NCBI GenBank assembly: GCA_905250125.1
Contig: CAJNOL010001326.1
Span: 1 to 64,000, forward strand
Reading direction: 5' to 3'
From: Rotaria sordida
Taxonomy: Eukaryota > Rotifera > Eurotatoria > Philodinida > Philodinidae
DNA length: 64,000 nucleotides
Below the pieces are notes generated by a model. That model did not search any database. It saw nothing but the letters and a program-made list of their open reading frames with translations, and was not told where the DNA came from. Below are positions 1 to 13,000 of the stretch, piece after piece (position 1 is the stretch's first letter; each line of letters begins with the position of its first letter). The position numbers were made by a program, and so were the translations under genes.

Positions 1-1758
1 GTCCAATATAAATACTTGAACTAATTTCCTTCGGATGGATCACATCTGTATATTACTATATGGTTCGAATCCATTCGTAAATGAGTATGAATGTATATCG
101 AGTGATCCATAGACCAGGTTTACTCTTATTTTTTTCCTCCAGTGAGAATTGGATCCACATCATTGATTTCAAAACTAGAGCACTATCATTTTATAGTCAA
201 AGAGATATTGGAATTGAGCGACGAATGCAAAACCGGAAAACTCTCTATGAAAACATCATATACGTACATACCTCATCTGAAAAGAAAAAAAAAGCATTAT
301 TCCATATACCACATGTATGAATCAAGAGAAAGAATATCATAGCAGTGTCTAGTAAACGAAAGAAACACAGGAAACTAGCTGGAGAAACGTTTTACATGAG
401 TGCAAAAAGAAAGAAGTAATAGAGATGATATATGACAAGGAGACACCTATGACTACTGATTTAGAGATTATAACTTTCCTTCTGCTATATCAGATGTATT
501 CCACTCATATAAATTTCTTTCTTTTTTAGCTCTTATACAAACATACTCTAGATCATTCTTCTCTCTGTACTGCTAGATAGTGGTTGTTTGTCTAGATCGA
601 CTTTGAGTATGGATGTATTGAATGCATCGTCACACATTACATTTGAATTATTATCACACTCTTAAAAACTTCGAACATTTATTGTTAGAAATAAGATAGG
701 AACTTTTATTTGAAACTTTCGAAAAGGTTTTCTCATTCTGAAAAGTAATCTCATCCTATAGAGATTAAACCTATCTAATTATATTCATGATCAAATGATT
801 TACATTTGGAAAGTATTTTTTTATAAAAAATCTGAATATAGAGATTTTGTTGACTTCAATTGAAAAAAAATAAACACTCATTATGATAATTAAGTATTTA
901 CATAAACAATGATCAAAATTAAAAGGATAAACATGTTTTTGATCGCATTTTGATTTTACAATTTCCTTTTCAAGTTGCTTAGTTGATCTAACTAAATCTA
1001 TGAACTTAAGTAATACTTTAATTGGTATAATCGATGAGATAATTCACTTAAGAAGATGCCACCCTCGTTCTCCTAGCAAAAAATTTTAGACTTCTCATTT
1101 TTGTTTTTTCTTCTGCTTTATATACACTTGGGATTATGTCGCTGTTTTTGAAAAAACGAGTTTTTCAACAAAAAAAAAAGAAGCAGAAAATCGTCCCGGT
1201 TTCTCAACTACAATACACTTGATCAAGCTGAAACTTTCTTCTGCTTAAACTAGAAAAATGTTTAGAAATGACTAATTCTTTTCATTTCAAAATAGGATTT
1301 AGCAAAACTAGTTATAGCGGAAAAAGTACTTATTTTTGAGGATATACTCAGTATTTTGATGCTCTTATTTGAAACGAAGAAAATAAAAAAGAAAGCAGAC
1401 AACCAAAAGACTGTAGTATCTGTAAAAGAAAATCTTAGTCCTATTAGATGAAATATAGCTGAAATTGGGTGAGAAGCTACTGTTTGCTTTTGCAACTCTA
1501 ATGTCTCCTACAGGGAAGCGTTTTGGATCTTTGATAATTTTTGCTCTTACTTAAAATCATGGAACATCTAACTATAATCATTAGTCATGATTCAATCAAC
1601 TTTTTATTTTCCATAATCACAAACTCAGTCTTGGTAACTTCTTCTTCGTCTCATAGTCTCACATATCTCTACTCACTAAGAAACATATTTAGCTGAGAAA
1701 AAAAAAACTTCAATTTTTATTTCTATTACAGTATGTATAGTTAAAAAAAAATAAAAGA
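1..1758. other. AT-rich stretch, no gene recognised
   Basis: Only short, low-complexity open frames occur here. No domain, splice pattern or RNA gene was recognised. The part next to the chitinase holds its 3' flank: on the minus strand an AATAAA-like signal lies about 30 bp past the stop. Confidence 0.5.
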
Positions 1759-2656
1759 TTAACAAGTAAGATTTGTTGTTGCTTCTGGAAGATCAAAACA
1801 TTTGCGTACACGATGATAAGTTTGTATTCGTTCTGCTTGCATATGATATCCAGCTTTACCAGAACATTCATATTCATTTAATTTTCGAGTTGTGCCACCG
1901 AAATTATCTTGTTGAGCTAATTGATTCATTTCAGTTTCTTTAAAATACCAAATAGCTGTTAATGCAGCTATTTTATCTATTTTACTAACTAAATCTGGAT
2001 TATTAAGTAAATCAAAACCAAGAGCTTTTCCAGCATTATAATAATTACATGGATAAGATAATTGAAACCATCCACGACCATAATATTTTTTATTTGGACT
2101 AGCTTCAATTGAACACCATGATGTTTGATAATTATTACAAGCTGTAAAAAGAAAAAAAAAGAATTATTAATTTAACAAAAAACAAAACCTATCTTTATTA
2201 CTTACTGCCTTGTTTAGAACAATATTCAGCAAGAGTTTTTAAACCATCAGTTTCATGTGAAACATGAGCAAGAAATATAGCTGCTTCTGTACTATTTACT
2301 GGTTGCCATTTCATGAATTTCATAGCTTCTTTGAAACCTTTTAAACGACGATCACGTAGATCATTATCAATATTTGTAAATATGCATGCAAATATTTCTG
2401 GTGTTATGTCAAAATTAGTATGTATAGTTTTAAATGAAATTTTACATGGACCTGATTGACAATCTTGACCACAATATGCATCTGTACGACCACAATAACC
2501 CCATTTTGAACAACATTCATTTTGAGAACAAGAACAATTTGATTGAATAAGACGTTTTAGAAATTGAATAAATTCACTCACTAAATTACCTTTAATTTCA
2601 TGCAATATGACAGAAAAAAATATAATCAATATAAACGATACTTGAATAATACGCAT
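1759..2656 (-). CDS. Secreted GH19 chitinase with CBM18 chitin-binding domain
   Basis: Exon 1 is 2206-2656 and exon 2 is 1759-2141, joined by a 64-bp GT-AG intron; the product is 277 residues. The ATG at 2656 opens a hydrophobic signal peptide of about 23 residues; the open frame runs further upstream but has no earlier ATG. Residues 42-75 form a hevein-type chitin-binding domain (CSKWGYCG, with CGQDC). Residues 82-277 are a GH19 catalytic domain: the first catalytic Glu lies in SHETDG, the second probably in LAEYC, followed by the family signature YYGRGWFQLS and then LLNNPDL. The family hydrolyses beta-1,4-GlcNAc bonds in chitin with inversion, outside the cell. A CBM18-GH19 pairing is typical of plant class I chitinases and rare in animals, so transfer or a lineage-specific origin is possible. 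Likely roles are digestion of fungal or algal walls, defence, or cuticle turnover; these are inference. Confidence 0.9.
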
Positions 2657-4041
2657 TAATAAAGATAAAATCAACTAAATACTTATTAATTTCATATAAT
2701 TTTCAATATATATATATATAACTTGATAACGATGATAATAGGCATTTTATTAAAAATAATTTTTCTCTCCTCCTACTGTATTTTTTTTGCATTCTAATCT
2801 TATTAATAAAAGATATTACGATAAGTGTATACATGCGGTTATTTTGAGAAACAGAAAAAAAAAGATTAAATGACCTCATAAATCAAGTACATACGAAGAA
2901 AATAAAAAACACTTTTGAATTAGTTGGCATATTAGTCAGAAAAAAATAAAATGTTCATTTAGTAATCAAGTACTGCTATTCAATAATAATTCTCTTTCAA
3001 ACATTCAAACAATGAATTCTCATTAATCAATCTGCTATTCGATGTCGATTATTTTTTTTTTCTTTATCTCTCATTTTTATCAATGAACAGATTCCATAAT
3101 TCAACAATAATAATCGTCTATGATTTATAAAGAAGAATTAGTAAACATTCCCTATTCAATAGTATCTTCTGTCTTAATGTTTTAATACTTATTCATATTA
3201 CTTTTCATTTTCTTTCGTCTATCTACTCCTTGTATAAAGAGACAAGTGATCGTGAGAATATTTTTTTTTTTGTTTTGTTTAAACATATATATCACATCAA
3301 AGTATTTGATTAGCAAATACTTATTCTAAAAAGCATTATGTCTAACTATACATAAAGTTAATGAATAAAACACATAGAAATATTTAGTATTATATCTGAT
3401 TGTTGAAAAAAAAAAAATGTTCAACGTAATAAATCTTTTTTTTTTGTTCTATTTAATCTGATTTACGATAAATGATAATGATGAAAGACAATGTTCGACA
3501 ATTTTTATTTCCTATTCAAAGTATTGATTTGTACTGCTCTTAGGCTTTATTTCTCTTCACTTGACTGAATCGTGAACTTGATGATAAGATTATCTTGATG
3601 CCATATAGATATTCTTATCATTAGTCATGCTGAATTTAAGATCTATCTATTTAATCGATAGTAATCGAATTGTTACAATGTCTGCAATGTGGTTGTTTGA
3701 TTTTTCTCGTCTCATCAATGAATTACACTATACACTAATCAGTATCACAAATAAATTCGTCTATTCTCCTTTTTTCTCTTTTCTTTTCAGCTTATAAAAG
3801 AAGAGAGAAAAAAAAAAGGAGAGAACGAACAAGAAGAGAAATGTTCAGTGCATATGTATGTGTGTAGAAAGCATCATTATTCTCATCCTCCTCCTCTAAC
3901 AATTATCGCATTTCTTCTTACATTTATTTGTTATTGCCGTTTGTTGATACACTTTAAAATCGTACAATCAAATATGTATTTTTTATTATAATAATTATTA
4001 TTTGAATTTAATCAACAAAAAACAAAAAAAAAAAAAAGAAG
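2657..4041. other. Intergenic region between chitinase and slit
   Basis: AT-rich, with poly-A/T runs and no supported gene. The divergent genes on either side presumably have their promoters here. A purine-rich tract near 3800-3840 and a long A-run just before the slit ATG are the only notable composition features. Confidence 0.5.
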
Positions 4042-7000
4042 ATGATCATATTTTTATTATCATATAGTATTTATATACTTTTATTATTTCAACAACATAT
4101 TATTAATGCATGTCCATCTGTATGCTTATGCCATGGACCTAATGTTGATTGTAGCAATCGAAGTTTACATATAATACCATCTGGAATACCAAAAAATATA
4201 TTTAAACTGTAAGTTTTCTTTATCTATTATATTGAAAAAAAAATATATATTGAAATGTTGATGATTGAATTGGATCAGTACAAATCCTTAATGATATCAT
4301 TACGGACAATTGAATTTTTTAGGTATCTGTTTCTATGATGTAATCCAGATAATGAATCAAAGAGTTTCTCATATTTCCTAATAAATCAATCGATGGCTTT
4401 TTACGTCCTTCATAATAGAAATATCATCATTACGTTGCTTCAATTCATTAACAACCGTATGTTATTGTTATGCAACTATTCAGTTAGTCTCGATTGATTT
4501 AAATTCTGCTAAAGATATTTGTAGACAGATACATTTTCTTTTTCGCTCTCTCTCTCTCTCTCTGTTGTATATCTATATTACATCATCGAATCTATTTATA
4601 CAATGGCACGTATTTATATCAATTCTGACGCATGAAATAGAACAATATCAGTGAGATATGTACATGCACTTGAGTATTTCTCATTATATTAATGAACGAT
4701 ATTTTAAAGAGATGATATGGTATTTTATCAATAAAAAGTCAAGTATATACTATTGATCAGTCAAATAAAATCTTCAAGAAAAATTATAATTACAATTCAT
4801 AAAATAGAAGAATAATTGAAAAGTTTCTTTTTTTTTTTTTGATCGATTATATCATCTTCACACCAATAGAAAAAGGCTTGACATATTAATGTAAAGAAAA
4901 AAAAAATAAAGGCCAAGTACTAATATATTACTTGCCATTAATACAGTATTTCATGCTGATGAATTATTAGGGAAATGTATGTTTAGACATGAATTAATTA
5001 AAATTAGATAAAATGTTCTAATAATGAGGATGGTACAGGCGAATGGTCAAGAAGTATATATATGTCCAATTCGGAATGGTATTGTTGAGATTGATATGAA
5101 GTCATGTTGATGTCCAGTTAGTTTGGTATCCGAAGCTCTAGTGAACAGACGCTTATCGCACTCACCAGCCATCTCATATTTATAATAAACTTCATGATAG
5201 AAAAAAAAATGCTGCTTATCTGAATTATGGCATTATATAAATTTTTTATTTCTTTTTTATAGAGATTTACAATTGAACAATTTATCAATTATTCGAAAAG
5301 ATGATTTTAAAGCATTTCGTCAACTACGTATATTGTAAGTATGATTGATGATACACATATATACAAATCAATTGATCGTTTCTGTTAATTATCATATAAA
5401 ACATAAGATGATATGAATAGAAGTGGTGATCATCATTTGAATACTTTTCCTTTTGTTTTTTTATTTTTTCTATTGACAAGGTTAAGAGCTGTTTTTTCTC
5501 TTGAACATGTTCGTATCATTATGACAAGGTCAAGTAGTTAGAACATACAAACAAAAGAGAAAATAATTTGTTATTATTTTAAGTAATTAGATTGAAATTA
5601 TATGTATAGAAAAGATTTAGAAATTTTCTTTTGAAAATATTTAATAATTGTTAATTTTTGTATTTTTTTTTTAATGTATAGAAATCTTCAAGATAATCAA
5701 ATACATACAATTGATATTGATGCATTTCGAGATTTAATATCATTACAAAAATTGTAAGTAAAATTGAAATCAAACAATACTTTTTATCTTTATACTCTTC
5801 ATATTAAAAAGTTTTAATAATCAACAATTATAAAATTATTTGTAACTATTCCTATGATATTCTTAAAATTTAAAGTGAACAATAAGAGAATATAAACATT
5901 TGATTTGTATGATTGATCATGTCATTAGTCTGAATATATTATTGTTCATTATATTGAACAGATACAGTAAGAGAAAGATTTATGGAAATGAACAAATAAT
6001 TTTACCTTTATTTTTTAAAATTGCAATCGTCTAATGATAGACGATCAATATGATCGAGTGTATTTATATAACATAAATGATTGACTAAGAGATGTGAAAA
6101 TGAGATGATGATAATGATAGATGTATATGATTGATAAATGAGAGACAATATGGTCATGTTTTTGTAGACGTCTTAATGGCAATAAACTAAATCATGTTAC
6201 AGATGGTACATTGATCACACTTAAACAACTTCAACGATTGTATGTTTTTTGTTTTATTTTTTTACATTGTGTTTAAAGAAAGATTAAGTTTTTTTTATTT
6301 TTTATTTTGCAGAGATCTTAGTTCTAATCGTTTACGAATTATTAAAAAAGGTATGTTACAAGGTCTACAAGAAATAAATAATTTGTAAGTATATGTATAA
6401 AATTAATTTGATTTTTAAAATTTTTTTAAAATATAATTTAGACAATTAGATCATAATGAGATTTCATGTATTGATCCAGAAGCTATTAATGGACTTAAAC
6501 GATTAGAAATTATGTGAGTATTTGTATATCGATTATTTTTATACATGTGGAAGTTTTGTTTTTTGGTCTTTCTAGTACATTGAATTCTAATAATTTAACA
6601 ACTCTACCTATTTTACCATTTGAACAATTAATTGACTTAAGAGTTTTGTATGTATACATTTAATATATATATATATATGGTTGAATTGTTAAATAAATAT
6701 TTTATTTTTTGAAGACGATTACATGATAATCATTTTATATGTGATTGTCGTTTACTTTGGCTTGCAAAATATCTTAAAGTTCATCCATTTCTTGGTCTTA
6801 ATACTCAATGTCAAGATATTAATACATTTAATTTTAAAGATATAATATCACTAATTGATGATACAAAACAATGTAATCATATGGGTAAAATTTGAAATAG
6901 ATTTTTAAAGTAAAAAAAAGAAAAAAATCTTCATTTTGAATAGATACTGATGATATTGAATATATATGTAATGTATTTATATGTCCATATCCATGTGTAT

Positions 7001-10000
7001 GTTTTAATGGTGTTGTTGATTGTAAAGATAAAGATCTTATAGAAATTCCGAGAAATATTCCAGATACAACAATTGAATTGTAATTTTTAGAAAGTTTTTT
7101 TTAATGTAATATGAAGCTTTTTTTCTTTTAATTTTTAGACGTTTGGAAAAAAATCGAATTATAGAAATACCACCAAAAGTATTTATTCATTTAAAAAAAC
7201 TTCGTCGTTTGTATGTTATAATTTTAGTTTTTATTTTTTCAATAAAATTTTCAAATTTTAGAGATTTAAGTAATAATTTCATTTCAACAATCTATCCAGA
7301 TTCATTTACTGGTCTTAAATCACTCAATTCACTGTGAGTAATTATATATTGTTGTTGTTGTTGTTTCTTTTGTTTAATTATACATATAAATGATTAGTAT
7401 TCTTTATCGAAATAATCTCAAAATGTTACCATCGGGAGTATTCAATGAATTAAATTCTCTACAACTTTTGTGAGTTTCAGAGAAATAAATAATGAGATTT
7501 AAGGCATGTTTCATATTCATTAGCACATATTTACAGTCTTGCAATGATGATGTTGATTGAAGAAGCATATAGCATGAGAATGATCTTTTTATAAAAAAAA
7601 AAGTTTTCGTTTTTTTTTTTTTGTTTTCTTTTAAATCTTCATATAATCATTTGCATGTATCAGTTTATTCTTATGACTATAGCATACTTTCAAACAATCT
7701 GCTTGTGCATTTACCATTCGATTTATTTAATCATGAATCCATACATTTACAACTCTTGTGAGTAAGCATAATATTTAATTGCATGTTGTTTGAATTTATT
7801 GTTGTTTTTTTTCTTGTATTATTATTAATTTTAAATAATATTCTATTTGATTTATATAGATTATTAAATGCAAATAAAATTGTCTGTATACGTGTTGATA
7901 CATTTCGTGGATTAGAAAAATTAAGTTTATTATCATTATATGATAATCAATTAAAAACTTTAATTAATGGAACATTTAGTTCATTGAAAAGTATTCAAAC
8001 ATTGTAAATATTATTATTTTTTTTTGTTATCATTTGATAATTTAAGCAATTTTTTTTTAAAGACATTTAGCTCGTAATCCATTTCTATGTGATTGTCATC
8101 TTCGATGGTTAAATGTATATTTACGTAAAAACAAAATTGAAACAAGTGGTGTTCGTTGTGCTGGGCCACGACGTATGGCAAAACAAAAATTTGGTATTTT
8201 AAAAGATCAAAGATTTCGATGTCAAAGTAAAAAAGAAAATTTCCATTCGTAAATATTTGATAAATAAATTTATTTTATTATTTTGAATTAGATCGAATGA
8301 AATATTTACAAACACTAAATACTGTTCAATGTGAAATCGAATGTCCTAAAGGATGTACATGTGATAGAACAACAGTAATATGTCGGGGATTACAATTACA
8401 AGAAATTCCTAATGATATACCAACATTTACTACTACACTGTGAGTATTATGATTCTTGAAGAGTTATATTATAAAAGGTGAGAAGTAGGGAACTGCGGGT
8501 CCGGGTTTTTATGGACCCGGATCCGGCTCTGGAAGGACCCGCAGCTCTCTAGTGAGAAGGGAGTTAGTGCTATGATTAAATAAAATTCAATGACTTTCTA
8601 CCTATAGATATTACATAGTGTCCTAGGAAAAGTTTATAAAAGAATTTGAATTTTTGGTGAGTTTTGACGGAGCTAACAAGTTATTAATGTTTATTTTCTA
8701 GAGACCTATTCAGTCTCAGGTTTCTGTTCGAATTTCGATCTGAAACTCAGTTCAAACAAGTGCATGTAAGAATTTTGAGTATAAGCAGTTTCTAGAGAAA
8801 AATTCGAAAATACAATTTTCTCGACACCTCAAGAGTCTCTACAAAATAAGCATATTAACTCTAACATAACCAATTTTAGAGTTATCACTCGTTGCCCATC
8901 TGAGATCTGTGCAAATCCCAACTGATAAAACGACGAAGTTGTTATTAGTTTATCATGGACATTAGAAGACTTGATTGCAAGAAGAACGAACAAAAAAGTA
9001 GTTAGTTGAAACTATATTATCTTTCTCCTTTTGAGGTATTTGCATAGACTTTGAACTGCTCTACATAAGAAGAACAATTGCGTATAATTGACTGATGTTA
9101 TCAATATGTCCAAAGCATATCTCAAAAATCGATCTCAGGCCATGAATAGCCAAATTGCATGAAACATTCAGGATATGTTGGAGCTGATGAGCGGTCACTG
9201 TAGTAAAATTTTCAAACTTAGAGCACTATGTTTAACAGAGATATTAACCAAACAACGACCAAAAATAGCTCGATCGTATTTCCAAGTGTACTCTGTGGGT
9301 CTTTATTCTAGACATTTAATTTTGTTTTTGTTTGAAGGAGTATGTCAGAATGCAGTCCCTCTCGTTGTTTCTTTTTTAAAATTCTTACTTTTTAAGCGAA
9401 GAAATAAAAAGTCCAATGATTAAAAAAAGAAACACCAAGAGGGCTAGCCCTAGACACAAGTTTTCAAACAAAAAAATATATATATTTGACTTTATCTATT
9501 ACTATGATAGAGTTCTGCTGATGCTACATCGTTGAATCCGCGTTCTGAGAAAAACAAAAAATGATTTTCGACTTTTTGTAAAAATGGCTTGTGTTTCGAA
9601 TAGGAGACAACGAAAATCTTCCAAAGTTTTTTGAAAAAAAAAAGAGATGCCGAATAAAAATTTTTGTCGCTTATGAAAGAGCAGATTACGGGCTATTTTT
9701 CCATGGATTTATCTCAATTTCGATGATTCTGACGAAAAGTGACTTTTTTAAGAGGGATCTTAAAGAGTTATTAATGCATTATATAATAGTGAATCTTACT
9801 AAGATCCGGACAAAATCCAGATAATCAATAAGCATTCACATAGCAGACATTCCCAGTATATTCTATTAATCTTTACTAGAGCATATCTAGAAGCTGAGCA
9901 GTTTCATCTAATGTTGCGTGTATATGCTAGCTTCGATTAGTCCCAATAAAAAAATCGTAATTCGTTTAGAATTTTTACTAGAATACTATATAGTATTGGA

Positions 10001-13000
10001 AGGTATCACCTATAGAGATTCTCTCGTTAATGGTATCTGTCACAGTGTATAGAAGTCATAAGTTCTCGCTCTTTACTTCAATATTTCGTTTAGAGCATAT
10101 TTCGCAAAATTTATAAGTAAAAGATTATCTTCAGTAAAACATGACTCTATTAAGTAACAGTCTTAATTTAGATTGTTCTGTATTAACTGGTCATGTATTT
10201 GAATGCAGGATACCTTCGAACATTCAATTTGCTAATCTGTTAGCGTCAACAAATGACACTACGTTGGCGCTAACTTAATTGAACTTCGTTCAATTGGTCT
10301 TTTCTCTTTCGGATTTTCTCAGATTTTGATATAGTTCAGTTGAACTTTCTCCTATCTAGTGGAACGTTGTATCGTATTATCCCCGATTCGTCTTCCATTA
10401 TTATTATTATCAGTGTTATCATCATAATAAATCTCTCCCTTCCTCTTCCCCCCCCCCCCCCCCCCCCCCCCCCCCCTTATATGATATTTCTTATTCCATT
10501 ACTTCATCATCATCAACATCATTATTACTTAGTCAATCTCAAGGTAAGATCATTATACTTTTAGGCCCCAATAATAACACATAGAAGTTGACCTAACATA
10601 ATCTAGTAACATGTTCTTTTTGCGTGTAGATTTTATTATCCAAACGTCTGAATAGCATTTGAATAGTATTTTCAAATATTCATGTATCTACCATATTTGC
10701 AACTAAGCTGCTTATTTTAAGCATCGATGATATACCGATGCCCCATCACATTCTTAGTTATACTAGGAGAAACTATTCTACCATATCATATCGCAATTAA
10801 TGATTGTGATCTTACGTTATGAAAAAAAATGTATAACCGTATTTTCTAACAATTCATAGAATGTCTAATTAATCTATCTATTTAGTGATCTTCAAGATAA
10901 TTCAATCAAACGAATATCACGTGATAGTAATTTACAACGATTAAAAAATCTTCGTATACTGTATGTATTTGAAGAATATTGACTAAATTAAATTTTAATT
11001 ATTTTAAATAGTGATTTACGAAATAATCAAATAGAAGAAATTGATGATGATACTTTTGATGGATTTGATTTACTTAATCAATTGTAAATAAAATATTTAT
11101 GATTTGAAAAATTTCTTATTGAATTTTTGTTTTTTGTTTTAAAATAGATTTTTAAATAATAATAGTCTTCATACAATAACATCACAAATATTTAATGGTT
11201 TAAAAAATCTTCAAATATTAAATTTAGATACAAATAAATTAACATGTATTAAAAACGATACTTTTATAAATATGAATAAACTTGAATTATTATCATTAAG
11301 TCATAATTCTATTAAATATATTCCATCATTATCATTTGATCGACTTCGATTTTTATCTGATTTGTAAAGATAAAGCTTTTTTCGTTTTTTTTAAATATTA
11401 AATTTGTTTTTTTAGAAATCTTCAATCCAATCCATTGATATGTAATTGTCATATGAAATGGTTAAAACAAAGTAAAATCATTACTGGTGATCCTGAGTAA
11501 ATATTTTCAATTATATTTAATAATCTCGTTTTTTTTTTGTTTTGAATTTTATTTCTATCTTAAGATGTATGTCACCAACAAAACTACGAAATATTCCGGT
11601 AAATATTATCATATAAAAAAAAAAAAAAATTTTATTTTATCTTTTTGTATTAAGATTATCAATGTTACTGATGAAGATTTCATATGTAATCGTAAGTATT
11701 TTTCTCATATATAATTACTTTTCATTGTTTTCTTTTTTTTTTTAGCTACTGAAATTAATGTATGTGATACATCTTATTCAAATTCTTGTCCACAAAATTG
11801 TACATGTTATAATCGTATTGTACGATGTTCACATACTCAATTAATTCGTATACCATATGAAGAAATATCAATAGATACTGAAGAACTTTATTTGGATTCA
11901 AATAATATTGAAGATATATCATTTGAATTAATTAATCGTTTTATTTATCTTTTAAGAATTGATTTAAGTTATAATAGATTACGTTTTATACCAGGATATT
12001 TATTTTCAAATTTAACACGACTTGAAACATTAATATTATCCTATAATAAAATTCAATGTTTGGATTCAAATTCATTTAAAGGATTAAAAAATTTAAGAAT
12101 TTTGTATGTAGTTTTTTATTTTTGGAAAGTTTTTTCTGAAAGAAAAAAAAAATAACAACAACAACCAAGTATTAAAATTTTAGATCAATGCATGGAAATG
12201 AAATTTCAACAATATCAGAAGGAACATTTAATGATTTACCAATTTTATCACATATGTAAGAAGAAAATTTAAATATAATGAAATAATAACTTATACATTG
12301 ATTTATAGTGCACTTGGTAGTAATCCATTTTATTGTGATTGTCATCTTGCTTGGCTATCATCATGGATTAAAGCAGATTATGTTGAACCTGGTAAAAAAG
12401 CTGTTAGCGTAATCCCTATCGGATTAACATATAAAATACGATATAGCTGCTGTTAAGGACACATTTCTTCACTATCGTTTTACTGAATCCCCCAGAAATC
12501 CGATAAGAAAGTAGTTCATATATTGTAACGAGATGTTATTGATATACGGTCTTTGATTAGAGTCAGTCGCTTCCCAAATTTTCGGATCCAACCCAGACTC
12601 GACCGGCTATAGTCATGATCTGTGAGGGGCATCTAAATTTTTATCTCTATACTTCAACACTTCTGTTAGATGGTGATTCAGAAAATCTAATCTGACTTTC
12701 ATCCATTTTTTATAATACTAACGAGAACTCGTGCATACTGCACAGGGGCTTTTTTTTCTTTAACATACGACCACAAACCTTTAGTCTTTCATTCGGTAAC
12801 AGACACTAAACACTATATATATTTATACAGATGATTTATTGTTGTTATTAATGACATAACTAGTTGATCAATATCAAATTTTTAATTTTCTAGAAAGAAA
12901 TATATGTATTTGACAATGATATAGGCATGAAGCAGAATGTTTTGTATTATAAGACGACTATGTACGTTGATTTGAAAACTTCGAAATCAACAAAGAAGAT

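Larger units (their letters stand above)
8440..10885 (+). other. Slit intron 16, 2.4 kb, repeat-bearing
   Basis: This intron lies between the third LRR N-cap exon and the next LRR exon. It holds the small GC-rich palindrome at 8486-8551 and a 29-base C run at 10448-10476. The rest is less AT-rich than the other introns and looks like decayed repeat sequence without recognisable coding. Confidence 0.6.

Noticed and set aside
61-75. GGTTCGAATCC, a tRNA T-loop-like sequence
   Set aside because: Upstream sequence does not fold into the acceptor, D and anticodon arms of a tRNA.
9175-9824. Open frames of about 80 codons in slit intron 16
   Set aside because: No domain or splice support; lysine- and phenylalanine-rich composition is typical of AT-rich noise.
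10340-10564. Frame encoding a polyproline run
   Set aside because: Produced by the C homopolymer and flanking simple repeats within a slit intron.
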